A stretch of 64,000 nt of DNA from Posidonia oceanica (GCA_037176725.1 JAZBRS010000037.1:10434001-10498000), one strand, 5' to 3'. Shown: positions 32,415-44,630, numbered from the stretch's first letter. Program-made: numbers and translations. Notes: a model not told the origin generated them from the letters alone.

Positions 32415-34680
32415 ATGGCCCAGTATGCCAGCGAGCCTTTTACTTCTGTTGCACTGGAGGAGTTCTCGACTTCAATCCCTCCTACTGCTGAAGCTTCCCC
32501 TTCTTTTCATGCATTCCGTTTTCGGGTGCGTAATGACCCTCCATGTGCCACGGAGGAACCGCGGATCATAGTCAGTCTAGAGCCTGTCACTGATTCTGTC
32601 GTAGTGACCACCACTCGGGCTCTGGATATCCTACCTCCCACCCCTTCCTTGGGCTTTCCTGTTTCAGGAACTCAGCCGGTTGTGGCTACTTCTACTGTAG
32701 GGTCTGTCCCTCTTAGCACTTTTGTTTTCGTGCCCCCTTCGGCAGCCATACCTTTACATCCCGACTCGTCAGTCAATGAGTCCTCTGCCATGTGAGCGCA
32801 ACATCTGTGGGCTATGACCCAGAGGCTGCAAGGCGTGGCCATTCCTTCTGGTCCTGCTCCCTCTTTTCCGCATCCTCTCTTGACCCCTAAGGTTCCAGTG
32901 CAACCCTTTGTAGTTTGGTAGGCTCACCACACTGCAATTCCTCCCTTGCCACCGCCCTAGCTCCTCATAGCTTTGGCGGTGGGGGCACATTATCGGCCTC
33001 CTGCACTTGCACAACACTATGCACAACATTTAACTCCAACTCCTGGTGGCCAGTTCCCTGGATTGGCAGGAGCGCAGCATCTCCTAAGCCCGTTGCCGGG
33101 AACCATACCGGCGCAACAGCTGCAGCTCCCATACATTGCACAACACACAGCACAGCATGCCTTTTACTCATCACCTTTGCATCAGAATATTCAGGCTCCG
33201 CCATACATATCACCACACTTTACACCCTCGCATGGGTATGCTGGCCCTCACGCCTCGACACCAGGCAGTGTGATGGTGGATCCAGAGGAGCGCTTTCACG
33301 TGACCCACACAGCATACGCAGTCCCTACCTTAGCTACACCAGTCTCGACAGCAGCAACCTCAGACACCCTCCTTACCAGGATGGGTGATCTAGATGAGCA
33401 CTTCGTCAAGTGGAAAGCCAGGACCGCTAGTCCTACTAATTTCGGGACCTCTGCTACTTTCCAAAGGTGATACTCCCTGCGAACTTCAGCATCCTAGAAT
33501 TTGAAAAATACAATGGTAGAGGCTGCTCAATCTCTCATCTGAAGGCGTACTGCAGCGACCTTATCCAGCTCCAGCATGACGATAGGCTGCTGATTCGTTT
33601 GTTCCAGAAAAGTCTGACAGGCCCTGCTCTTAAGTGGTTCATATCACTTGACATGGCTACCATCAAGACTTAGGGCGACCTTTCCCAGGCGTTCATGGAA
33701 CAGTATTCCTTCAACCTTGACTTGATTCCTAAGTGCGAGGATCTTGTCGCTCTTCAGCAGAAGCCCCATGAAACATTCAGGGAGTATGTCGGTCGCTGGC
33801 GCACCTTGGCCTCCCAGGTCAAAGATAGACCCTTGGAGGAGGAGACTATTGAGATCATCACTAGGGGAGCGCAACCAGCGATTGGGGGGACTGCTTAGCA
33901 TCCAGCTTGTCCCTAGTTTTACATCGCTGACCCGGGCTGGCGCTCGCGTGGAGAGATCACTGTGGAGTGGGAACTTCCCTGCACTCACTGAATACGCGAA
34001 GCAAGCTACCACCTCCAACAATAGCAGCAATAAGGGCAACAATGACACCGACGTCCGCTACCACAAGAAGCCGATCGTCGCTTGCATTGATTCTCCTACA
34101 GAGCCTTCCCTTGCAGAGGGCCAGCCTGGCCCTGTCCAGCTTGCATCTGCACCTAGTTTTCCACACACTACATAGAGCACTGCCACCGTTGAGTCGGTGC
34201 ACCACGTCGCACCAGCTCAGCAAGGACAACAGCCTAAGTAGAGACGAGGCCACCGCACTGAAAGCGACTTCACCCCACTTGGTGAGCCACTGAGCGCTGT
34301 CTTTCCTTAGGTTGTGTCACTTCTGAGACTCTTGGAAACTCGTCCGCCACCGAACCCTCTTCCACGGTGGTATGATACGAGCGCATACTGCGATTATCAT
34401 CGAGCCACGGGGCACTTGAATGATAATTGCCACACTCTTCGGGACGTTATTCAGAACCTGATTGACAACGGGGTCCTCGTTGTCAATCCATAGGAGGCAA
34501 CACACAAACCTGCACCTGCACACCCTAGTGTAGCCAGCCTTTCCTCGCTTGAGCCTGCAAGCTCCGAGGATCCATGGGACATCAGGGGTCTATTTTCTTG
34601 CTCCCATCCTTGCTGATTCCAGCCCTTCCTTGATGGATCCTTCTGATCACATCGATTTGATCTCTTCTACTTTCTCCTAG
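32415..34680 (+). pseudogene. gag: Broken gag, element B
   Basis: Starts MAQYASEP, like A and C. Recognisable parts are a Pro/Gln/His-rich N-terminal half, the capsid core (EKYNGRGCSISHLKAYC, LTGPALKWFISLDM, REYVGRWRTLASQVKDRP), an Asn-rich stretch and a knuckle-like CDYHRATGHLNDNC near 34390 with the same Cys-His-His-Cys pattern as A. It carries several in-frame TAG/TGA codons and at least two frameshifts (near 33440 and 33890). Similarity to A and C ends near 34680, before the protease. Not functional. Confidence 0.85.
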
Positions 34681-36199
34681 CCATGTTCACGGGGGACCTG
34701 GCTTAGAGATCTCGCCTATCTACTGAGCACCGGCCCGAGTCTGCAAGCACCAAACCCTGAATCCTAATAGAGGCACAGATCAATAGTAGCACAGGCAGTA
34801 GCAGTCTTAACGATCACAGTAGTATTGCCAGAGCAATCAATAGCAGAAAGCAGCAAACAATGGGGACCAGCGTCGTATCCTTTGCCTGTTTCTTTTCTTG
34901 CATTCCTTTCTTTCAAAAACTAAAACAATAAAAAAATCAAAAACCAAACACAAAAAAATAAGAAAACCTAAAAGCAAAAAAACATCTTGCATGTCAATCA
35001 TTGGCCCGATAAGGAAAATCGGAAAAGCAAGCCTGCTGGAAGGAGAGAGTCATCCCTTCTCATTTGTCACTACCTAGACAACCAGGTAAGTGAGAGAGCC
35101 ACCATCCATCGAGAGTAGGACAAAGTGTCCAAACTCCGTACGGGGCCTGCACCTCCAAGAGGGAGAGGAAAATGCTAGGGCGACAGAGAGAGTGAGCCTG
35201 AAAGAATGCAAATTCGCATGGGCATAAAGGAAAACATGTAGACAGAAGGCGAAGACGGAAGTCAGCCCAAGAGAGAGACATGCGGATTAGCTCTATCCCC
35301 ACCACACCTTGAAGAGGAGTCGGAGCATGCGCCTAGACAACCCCCATCTCTAGAGGGACTAGCCACCCCTTCTTACAGCAAAAGCCTCCAGTCCAGACCA
35401 GGCGCCTATTTACCTCCAAAGTCAGGGATAGAGTGAACCCGAACGTCCATGAGGGAGTAGAAAAGAAAAGAAGAATCTCAAAAGAGCAGGTGTAGGGCCC
35501 AAAAGAGTTTGACATGGAGCCCGATCCATCACCCACTGAGAGCTTGAGCGTCATCACCAACCAAAGAGAGCCACCCACAACTTGTAAGTCCTGGTAGGGT
35601 CATTTGAGTCAAGGGTTTCCTCCTCCTTTCAGCAGGTATAAATGCTTTCCAACATAACTGAGGGCAGACAAATAAAAACCTCTAATAATCAATCATCTTG
35701 CTTGAACACTTGCAACACTTGCCTATTTATGCATAACCTCGCAGGATCAACTCCAACTTCTTTCGGCCAGAGGCATGTCAGTTGCTTCCTGGTCAGGGCA
35801 TGCATATTAGAGCACTCTCAGAATGGACTTGTGACAGCCCACAGCACAAACCCTGCATCCTCCATCAGGAAACAAATCCAATGCCCCAGCACGGCTACAA
35901 GTTCAGTACAACACTACAGACCACCTATGTCCCACAAGCATCAAGCATGGACAGCAAGCAGACAGCAACAAACCAACCTGCCTCTACAGGTGAGCATCAA
36001 CAAACAAGCGTCATCCAGTGCCTCAGCCAGTATTCAATAGCAATGGTCCAGGGGCACCTGCAGGTCAGACTCCCTGGCAGACTTCTTTCGGCTAAACTAG
36101 TCAGCTTGGCCCCCATGCTTTTGCATCTCCTTTTGTCTCGTTCGCTTGCGTAGCGAACCTTTCTACGTCTCGATACTAGGGGCATCTCGTTTGTCCCTT
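34681..36199 (+). other. Element B stretch without recognised content
   Basis: Between gag and the tandem arrays I find no pol motif, promoter or LTR. It contains an A-rich run (34910-34990), purine-rich sequence and scattered short open frames with no recognisable domain. This is where pol would lie in an autonomous relative. Confidence 0.5.
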
Positions 36200-38930
36200 G
36201 ATATTGCCTCGCTATCCTGCCTTGCAGTTTGTCTCCGGTTGTGTCCCGGATGACAGATTCGCTCCCTTGCCTCGCGATTTGTCTCTGGTTGCATCCCAGA
36301 TGACAGATTCGCTCCCTTACCTTGCGGTTTGTCTCCGGTTGCGTCCCAGATGACAGATTCACTCCTTGGCCTTGCGGTTTGTCCCCGGTTGCATCCTGGA
36401 TGACAGATTCACTCCTTTGCCTTGCGGTTTGTCTCTGGTTGTGTCCCGGATGACAGATTCACTCCTTTGCCTTGCGGTTTGTCTCCGCTTGCATCCTGGA
36501 TGACAAATTCGCTCCTTCGCCTCACGGTTTGTCTCTGGTTGTGTCCCAGATGACAGTTTCGCTCCTTGCCTTGCGGTTTGTCTCCGGTTGCGTCCCAGGT
36601 GACAGATTTGCTCTCTTGCCTTGCGGTTTGTCTCCGGTTGCGTCCCAGATGACAGATTCGCTCCTTTGCCTCGCGGTTTGTCTCAGGTTGCGTCTCGGAG
36701 GACAAATTCACTTCCTTGACTTGCCGTTTGTCTCCGGTTGCGTCCCGGATGACAGATTCACTCCTTTGCCTTGCGGTATGTCTCTGGTTGCATCCCAGAT
36801 GACAGATTTGCTTTGCTCACCTCGCAGTTTGTCTCCGGTTGTGTCCTAGATGATAGATTCGCTATCTTCGCCTCGCAGTTTGTCTCCAGTTGCGTCCCAG
36901 ATGACAGATTCACTCCTTTGCCTTGCGGTTTGTCTCTAGTTGCATCCCGGATGACAGATTTGCTTTGCTCGCCTCGTGGTTTGTCTCTGGTTGCGTCCCG
37001 GATGATAGATTCGCTATCTTCGCCTCACGGTTTGTCTCCGGTTATGTCTCGGATGACAGATTCGCTCCTTTACCTTGCGGTTTGTCTCTGGTTGCATCCC
37101 AGATGATAGATTTGCTTTGCTTGCCTTGCGGTTTGTCTTCGGTTGTGTCCTGGATGATAGATTCTCTCCTTTGCCTTGCGGTTTGTCTCCGGTTGCATCT
37201 TGGATGATAGATTTGCTTTGCTCGCCTCGCTGTTTGTCTCCAATTGCATCACAGATGATAGATTCGCTCCTTGCCTCGTGGTTTGTCTTCGGTTGCGTCC
37301 TGGGTGACAGATTCGCTCTCTTGCCTTGCGGTTTGTCTTTGGTCACGTCCCGGATGACAGATTTGCTCCCTTGCCTTGCGGTTTGTCTCCAGTTGCGTCC
37401 CGGATGACAGAATCGCTCCTTCGCCTCGCAGTTTGTCTCCTGTTGCATCCTAGGTGACAGATTCGCTCCCTTCCCTCGCGGTTTGTCTCCAGTTGAGTCC
37501 CGGATGGCAGATTCACTCCTTTGCCTCGCAGTTTCTCTCCGATTGCGTCTCGGGTGATAGCTTCGCTCTCTTGCCTTGCAGTTTGTCTCCGGTCGCGTCC
37601 CGGATGACAGATTCGCTCCCCTGCCTTGCAGTTTGTCTCTGGTTGCGTCCCAGATGACAAATCTGCTATTCTCTCCTGCGGTTTGTCTCTGATTGCATCA
37701 CGGATGATAGACTCGCTATCCTTGTCTTGCGATTTGTCTCCGGTTGCGTCCCGGATGACAGATTCGCTATCTTTGCCTTGCGATTTGTCTCCGGTTGCGT
37801 TTCGGATGACAAATTCGCTATCCTACCTTGCGGTTTGTCTCCGATTGCGTCTCGGATGATAGATTTGCTTTTCTGCCTTGCGGTTTGTCTCCGGTTGCGT
37901 CCTGGATGACAAATCTGCTATCCTCTCCTACGATTTGTCTCCGGTTGCGTCTCGGATGATAGATTTGCTTTCCCCCCTTGCGGTCTGTCTCCGGTTGCAT
38001 CCCGAATGACAAATTCGCTATCCTCCCATGGTTTGTCTCCGGTTGCATTCTGGATGACAAATTTGCTTTCCTGCCTTGCAATTTGTCTCCGGTTGTGTCC
38101 TAGATGACAATCTGCTATCCTGTCCTATGGTTTGTCTTCGGTTGCGTCCCTAATGTCAGATTTGCTATCCTCTTGCGGTTTGTCTCCGGTTGCATCCCGG
38201 ATGATAGATTCGCTATCCTCTCCCACGGTTTGTCTCCGATTGCGTCTCGGATGATAGATTCGCTATCCTTGCCTTGCGTTTTGTCTCCGGTTGCGTCTTG
38301 GATGACAGATTCGCTATCTTTGCCTTGCGGTTTGTCTCCGGTTGCATCCCGGATGACAGATTCGCTATCCTACCTTGCGGTTTGTCTCCGGTTGCGTCCC
38401 GGATGACAGATTTGCTTTCCTGCCTTGCGGTTTGTCTCTAGTTGCGTCTCGGATGACAAATTTGCTATCCTCTCTTGCAGTTTGTCTCCGGTTGCATCCC
38501 GAGTGACAGATTTGCTTTCTCGCCTTACAATTTGTCTCCGGTTGCGTCTCAGATGACAAATTCGCTATCCTCCTGCGGTTTGTCTTCGGTTGTGTCCCAG
38601 ATGACAAATCTGCTATCCTGTCCTACGGTTTGTCTCCGGTTGCATCCCGGATGACAAATTTGCTATCCTCCTATGGTTTGTCTCCGGTTGCATCCCGGAT
38701 GATAGATTTGCTATCCTCTCTCGTGGTTTGTCTCTGGTTGCGTCCCGGATGACAGATTCGCTATCCTGTCCTACGGTTTGTCTCCAGTCGTGTCTCGGAT
38801 GACAGATTCGCTACCCTGTTCTGCGGTTTGTCTCCGGTTGCGTCCCGGATGACAGATTCGCTATGTTCCTCCTGTGGTTTGTCTTCGGTTGCGTCTCGGA
38901 TGACAGATTCGCTTTCCCGCCTCTGCATTT
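36200..38930 (+). repeat. Tandem array of about 50-bp units in the 3' region of element B
   Basis: About 55 copies follow one another; each contains GGTTTGTCTCCGGTTGC, GTCCCGGATGACAGATTCGC and a short variable spacer. Unit length varies between about 44 and 51 bp because of the spacer (CTCCTTTGCCTTGC early, CTATCCTACCTTGC late). The array gives rise to many short open frames on both strands with repeated peptides; I treat these as by-products. Its place between gag/pol and the polypurine tract matches the known hypervariable 3' region of Tat/Ogre elements. Confidence 0.92.
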
Positions 38931-39175
38931 TGTCATCGATATGCATCTCGGTTGACAATTGGCTTTCCGCCTCCATGTTTTGTCGCCGATAAGCTTCTCA
39001 ATCGACAACTCACTTTCCAGCTCTGCGTTTTGTCACCGACTTGCTTCTCGACTAACAACTAGCCATCTTGCTCCGTGTTTTGTCACCAACACGTGTCTCG
39101 GTTAACAACTCGCTTTCTAGCTTTGTGTTTTGTCATCAACTTGCTTCTCGATTGACAAACTCGCCTTTCTGCTCT
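38931..39175 (+). repeat. Diverged end of the element B array
   Basis: About five longer units built on TTTTGTCATC/ACC, GACTTGCTTCTCG and TTGACAACTCGCTTTC. They look like old relatives of the main unit: the GTTTGTC and GACAAATTCGCT themes are kept but altered. This is the downstream edge of the array. Confidence 0.75.
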
Positions 39176-39179
39176 CCAA

Positions 39180-39780
39180 CTAGATCCTTTCTTTGCTTCG
39201 AGCTGGCAGCCCTAACTACTTGGTCGATAACCGTCAAAATGTCTGCTCGGGCTCGGCTGACACCCGTCACAATGTCTGGCTCTTTTCTTGATGCCAGGAG
39301 TGCTTCTGCTACCCCCTGGTATCATTTCCTAATACCAGGGGCATCATTTTTGCTGCCTTGAGGTATCGTCCCCTCTCCTTGGGCTGGCAACCCTAACTAT
39401 TCAGTCGACAACCGTCAAATGTCTGTCGGGCTGGCAGCCCTAACTGTTCGGTTGACACCCGTCATTTTGTCTAACCCCTTTCTCCTTCAGGCTGGCAGCC
39501 CTAACTACCCGGATGACATCTGTCAAACTGTCTAGCGTTCTTTCTTGATGCCAAGAGCGTTTCAATCACCCCTGGTATCATCTGTCCGATACCAGGGGCA
39601 TCTTTTTTCACTGCCTTTGGTATCATGCCCTCATCTCCTTCGGGCTGGCAGCTCTAATTGCTCGAATGACATCCGTTAAAGTGTCTAGCATCGTGGGTGG
39701 CAAGCACGATAGTCTTGTCTGGAGTTCTTTTTCGGGTTGGCAGCCCTAACTGCCCGGACAGCAAGCACGTTAGTCTTATC
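39180..39780 (+). repeat. Second repeat family with hairpins, element B 3' region
   Basis: About six units containing GGCTGGCAGCCCTAACT, a variable 5-8 bases, GACACCCGTCA and TGTCT. Two strong hairpins lie within: CCCCTGGTAT/ATACCAGGGG (39313-39341, 10-bp stem, 9-base loop) and CCCCTGGTATC/GATACCAGGGG (39569-39598, 11-bp stem, 8-base loop). Confidence 0.8.
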
Positions 39781-40026
39781 TGGTTCCCTTCTTTGCGCAA
39801 GTTTGGACTAGCCACCAACTTGTCGCCCGTCCTCACATTGCATCCTTTTAGCATTTCTTTGCATCTCATAGCATCATGTAGCATCACATTAGCATCATTG
39901 CAAGCATCGCATCACATCATATTGCATGACATCAGCATCACATGCTAGATAGCTGCGTTTACATCACACTTTCCAGGTATCCCCAGTAGAGTCAACAACA
40001 ACATCGCATAACATCACATCTCATAC

Positions 40027-40186
40027 ACAGCATCTGCATCGCCTTCGCTTAGAGGAGAGCTCAGCGAATGGCACCCCGTGTCTGAGCCGTACACCGCTCA
40101 GCGTACAACATCTGCATTGCCTATGCTTGGAGCAGTGCTCAATGAACGGCACCCCCATGTTTGAGTCGTACCTTACTCAGCGCACG
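40027..40186 (+). repeat. Two-copy direct repeat, element B 3' region
   Basis: Two copies of about 80-90 bp run from CATCTGCATCGCCTTCGCTT to GTACACCGCTCAGCG and from CATCTGCATTGCCTATGCTT to GTACCTTACTCAGCG. The preceding 39830-40020 is rich in GCATCA units, as is 62640-62770 in element E (other strand). Confidence 0.75.
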
Positions 40187-40440
40187 GTGTCATATCATCG
40201 CATCATTCACATCGCACACGCATGCATCGCCCGCGTCCCCGCCAGCGGAGTTCAGCACGGTGAGCATTAGCATAGGCATTTGCATCTGCATCAGCACTCG
40301 CATCGCAGCGACGAGTCACGACTTTCGGTGCATCCGCCGAGTAAGTGACTCATGCCAACAGCAACATCTGGCTCTCACCGGTGTCAGGTGGGGTGTCTTG
40401 TCAACCCTGAGCCACGGTCTCACTCCGCTTGACCTCGCTC

Positions 40441-40453
40441 AAGGAGGGGCATC
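40441..40453 (+). promoter_or_regulatory. Polypurine tract of element B
   Basis: AAGGAGGGGCATC sits directly before the 3' LTR start TGTAGACACC. The same core, GGAGGGGCATC, precedes the LTR of E on the minus strand. It lies in the loop of a possible hairpin formed by 40389-40398 and 40457-40466. Confidence 0.85.
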
Positions 40454-42341
40454 TGTAGACACCCCATTTTGAACCAAAACCCTAATCCCTATTCCAGTTC
40501 CCATTTCAATTCCCATTTCAATCCCCATTTTAAACCCTTTTTTTACACCATTCACCCTTTTAGTTCAAACACAAGCCCACTTGGCCCAACACACTTCACA
40601 GCTACTGCCTTAACCCACTACAGCCCAATCCCCTTTCTTCCTTTTTTATTTCTCTTTTATCTCAAGCACATGATCCAGGCCCAAGCCCCTCATTTCATTT
40701 CTTTTTTCCTTCTTCAATCAAACAGTAACAATCACAACCTTCTTCACATTTTGGCAGCAGCACCTTCACACCATTTTTGCAGCCAACCCATGACCTCCTA
40801 CAACCCACCTCCTCTGCCATCTCCAGCCAAAAAAATCCACCCACCTCAGCCTCCTGCCACCACCTTCATCTTGGCTGGCTGTTCAGATCTAAGATCTGGA
40901 TCAACGGTAGGCATCACACCCTCTCCTCAATAAAATAGTAACGACCTCCTCCTTCATTGGGTTGGCTTGCTCCCCTACAGTTCCGGTTGGCTTCCCCATT
41001 GCTGTGGCTTGCTTCCCCACCGCACCACCTTGCTTCTTGTGTGGCTCCTCGGCATCCCACACCACCAGCATACCTCCAGCAATCCTCCTTGTTCCGGCAA
41101 TTCCCCACCTCCTGCAAAACACACCCACAGCAGTTGTAGAACCTCCCCATCATCAATTCATCGCTCCACGACCCTCACCATACCTCCAGCAATCACCCCT
41201 GCAGCCAAACAACGCCTCTGAGCTCACCTAGTTGTCCTTGCAACCTCTAGCTCAGGTTGTCTTCTTCAGCGAACCCAACTGCTGCAACTCGGCCGCATCG
41301 CCTCCCGCCACTCTGCTCGAGCATGTACAAGCTTCAACGGACTTTCCACGACCGAGGCCAGCACCGTAGAGCCCCCGTCACTGTGCCTAGCATCACCATC
41401 AACCAGAGCTTCATTGCCGCGACCCATCGACATCATCAGAGACTTCCGAGCGCTGCCATGGCTAGATAGCATCCTCCTCGCCCTTGGTGGACCTCCCTCT
41501 AGCTTTCGGACCCCTCTCTTGAGCCCAAATCCATCGGACGACCTCTGGAGCCTTTTTCTTCTCTGGCTTTGGCGGCACTTGGTGCAACTCCGTCGAGGCA
41601 CCAGCGCCTTTATAGTGCCAAGCCCAGCCTTCTCTTTACTGGAACACCTCCGCCGGACCGCCCACTTGCCTTCCCTCCCACCGTCGAAGGCCGGACGCGC
41701 CTCCAGCAGGCTAGCAACCAACTCCGTCGGAGACCTACTTCGTCACTGGTGAGCATACTGTAGATTTATTTATTTTACTATTCATTTAAGTTAAATGCAT
41801 GAAACCTTATTAGTTTTAACTTGCATTACAATATAGCCCTTTATCGCATTTTTATTGCATACACGTCCTGATTTGATTTAGATTTCATTTAAAATCATAT
41901 TCAAAATCATATTGCATTAACATAAAGTCCAGCAAGTTCTTTTGTTTGCATACAGGTCCTGATTTGATTTAGATTTCATTTAAATCATATTTAAAATCAT
42001 ATTGCATTAACATCAAGTCCTGTGATTTACTTTTAATTGCATTTAAGTCCATTGTGCATTCATCAATCATTTAAATGCATTTTTAAACTATATTACATTG
42101 CAGAAAAGCCCTGTGGTTTAGTTTATTTGCATTTTAGTCCATTGTATATGCATTCATTCATTTAAATGAGCATTTAAACTATATTGCATTGCTGTTAAGT
42201 CCTACAATTTTGCATATTTGCACATAAGTCCTGTTGCATGCATTCATTCATTTGAATCACACTTAAACAACATTGCATTTATGCTTGCATTACATTCAAG
42301 TCCTGCATTATTATTTTACTGCATATAGGTCCTGCAGTTGC
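40454..42341 (+). repeat. 3' LTR of element B, first 1.9 kb
   Basis: It matches 28034-29925 of the 5' LTR closely until GTCCTGCAGTTGC, where element C begins. The missing half should lie beyond C outside the window. Small differences include loss of a short CACCCACA-type stretch near 41130. Confidence 0.92.
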
Positions 42342-42576
42342 TGTAGACACCCAAATCTAGAAGTCGGGCGACGGCTGTTTACTCCGGGAAGCGTGCGTGG
42401 TTGAGGCGGACCCTACCATTTCATCAAACCCTAAACCTAGACCCAAACCAGCCCAAACCCGCCAAACTCCACCAATCATACCCTAATACATCCAACACCA
42501 CAAATACCACAAAATCATAGCCCTCGATGGTCCACGAACCAGAGGAACAGCCCTCAGATACTAGGGCAGCCAAACT

Positions 42577-42695
42577 GACAGAATGACTCTTGCGTTGAGC
42601 TCTCGCGTGGAGCTCCTATGTCAGTGGCGAAAACTGACAGAATGACACTCGCGTCGAGCTCTCGCGTTTTGTCCTGTGTCAATGGCGAAATCAGG
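42577..42695 (+). repeat. 59-bp direct repeat with GAGCTC/CTCGCG palindromes, LTR C
   Basis: Copies start at 42577 and 42636 (GACAGAATGA). Each contains GAGCTCTCGCG, itself partly self-complementary. The pair sits about 235-350 bp into the LTR, the same slot as the palindromes in H, J and K, but with unrelated sequence. Confidence 0.75.
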
Positions 42696-42887
42696 CGGCC
42701 CAGTCACCTTGGGCCACCCTTTCCTCACTCGCCATTGGCTCCCGCCCACCAGAGTCTGTGCCCCTGGATTCTTGGAACATCTGACCCTCCAATTCGACCA
42801 TTCCCATCCGTCGATCTTTGACTTGCAGCACACCCACCCGATTCAAACCCAGATCCACGTCGATGGCCGGCATCGATTCCAGCAGCC

Positions 42888-42893
42888 TATAAA
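42888..42893 (+). promoter_or_regulatory. TATA box in LTR C
   Basis: CCTATAAAGCGAG is followed by GC-rich, presumably transcribed sequence. It lies about 550 bp into the LTR. Confidence 0.6.
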
Positions 42894-44024
42894 GCGAGCT
42901 CCTCGTTGCTCCTTCGCCCCGGCTCGCTTACCCACCGAATTCTCTAGCCTCCCTAGCATCCAGAGCGTTCTCCCGAGCATCCTTGAGCCCCGAACACCTT
43001 CGTCTCATGTTTTAGATCGGAGGAACCCAACTCCGGTGAATCCCATCGTCGTCGAGCACCCATTCGAGCTCCACCACTCCCAAAACCTTCCCCAGAGTTC
43101 CAGAGAGAGTGAGTGAGCTTCCAGTTGCTCCAGACCCCCTGCAGCGACCCCGCAGTCTCCGTCCCACTGCTTGCTGGAAGTGACAACATCGCCGGAGAAG
43201 ACAAGCCCACAGTGAGTTTGTGGGCGATCCATTTACTTTCTGTTTGTTTATATTATTGTCTTATATTGTGTGTTTATTTCCTTCTTGCTCATTTACCTTT
43301 TTAGCAAAGTTAATTGCCTATTTTAGCTTTCCTCGCCGTCTCCAGCAATGGGTCGATGGCTCACATGCGCCATCTCGCTGTCGCGCACATAGCCGTTCCG
43401 ACCTGTCGCCCAGAGGCTTCGGCATCGTCCCCCTGACTCTCCTCAGTGTGTCCATGGCTCGTCGCACCCTCCACACTGCCTCTATGGTCGATGGAGACGT
43501 GCGACCGCCGGTGAAACACTGTCGAGGTGGTCAGGACGATCCGAGCGGTGCCGTCATGTGTTTACACCTCGGTTGGGAAGCTGGTCACACCACCTTGCTT
43601 CCTCAACTAATTTCGTTGCATTCCAATTAGTATCGGGCCTGGAATTTGGCGATGAAGGTGCTCTGTCTGAACAAACCGGTCTTGAGCTGAGGTCCCGCAT
43701 TGACCTCTCGCGTTTTTGACTGTGATATCGGGCAGGGTTCCCAGCCCTATTTCGTCCCTTGCTTATACCTGTTTCTTTTATATTATTGCATATTCTTGTT
43801 CTTGGATATCCCCTCCTCATCATTCAACCGGTTCTATACCAAATTGAATTGAGGAAGGCCTCCCATTTGGCCATGACTTTCCACTGGAAAAGCAAACTGT
43901 TCCCGCATAGAGGTCCTGCGTGGATCTCTCGCGTTTTTAACAGTAGCCTCTACAGATGTGGACAGAGCCTCCCACCTCCTCCTTTAACTTTCCCTTATGC
44001 ACGTTTGTATTCTAGCTTTGTGTA

Positions 44025-44290
44025 GCTGCTTCTCTGGTTTCATTTAACATTTATGCATGTTCATTTGAACCTTATCCTCTTGCATTGTCTTTCTATTATA
44101 CTTGCTTACGTTCCAGCATTGTATTGTCGCTTCTCTGGTTTCATTTAACATTTATGCATGTTTATTTGAGCCTTATACTCTTGCATTTGCTTTCCTTTGC
44201 ATGTTTATATTCTAGCTTTGTGTAGCTACTTCTCTGAGTTCTTTTAGCATTGAGCAATGTTTATTTGAGCCTTTTTTCTCTTGCTTTTGC
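44025..44290 (+). repeat. Three-copy repeat of about 95 bp in LTR C
   Basis: CTTCTCTGGTTTCATTTAAC starts copies at 44039 and 44130; a diverged third begins at 44229. Each continues with TTTATTTGAGCCTTAT-like sequence. Confidence 0.8.
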
Positions 44291-44630
44291 ATTTATCATG
44301 GCATGTTTCTTTTTGCTAGTAAGCATACATAAATTGGCCTTCGGCCTACATCGAGCCACACTATGAGCGGAATGACGTTAGAAAAGACCGCTCCTCGGGC
44401 GTGTTGGGGGTGCCTAATACCTTCCCCGCGCGTAACAGGAGTCCTTATCCATCTCTGGACTGCAATGACCCAGTGGCGCATCCGTTTTGCATGGATCCAC
44501 TTTGGTTTTCTTTCGTTTTATTAATTTACATCCGGTTTTCCTCGTCTTTCGGCTTTTCCCAATTAGATTAGGTGGCGACTCCCCCTTTTCGCATTGTTTA
44601 CTCTATCATACCCTGATTTCGTCATTTATT

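Larger units (their letters stand above)
28034..42341 (+). mobile_element. Element B: Tat/Ogre-like, gag-only, with long satellite-like 3' region
   Basis: Plus-strand order: 5' LTR (28034-31265), tRNA-Arg primer site, leader, broken gag (32415-34680), 1.5 kb without recognised content, tandem arrays (36200-40186), polypurine tract (40441-40453) and the first 1.9 kb of the 3' LTR, where element C begins. No protease, reverse transcriptase, RNase H or integrase is recognisable in the 9.2 kb between LTRs. B is probably a non-autonomous partner or a deletion derivative. In the first 300 or so bases the LTRs differ at about 12 positions by my hand count (about 4%). Confidence 0.85.

Noticed and set aside
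36409..38607. Many repeated-peptide frames on both strands in the B array
   Set aside because: They are translations of the about 50-bp tandem unit, open on both strands, without a consistent start or any conserved context.
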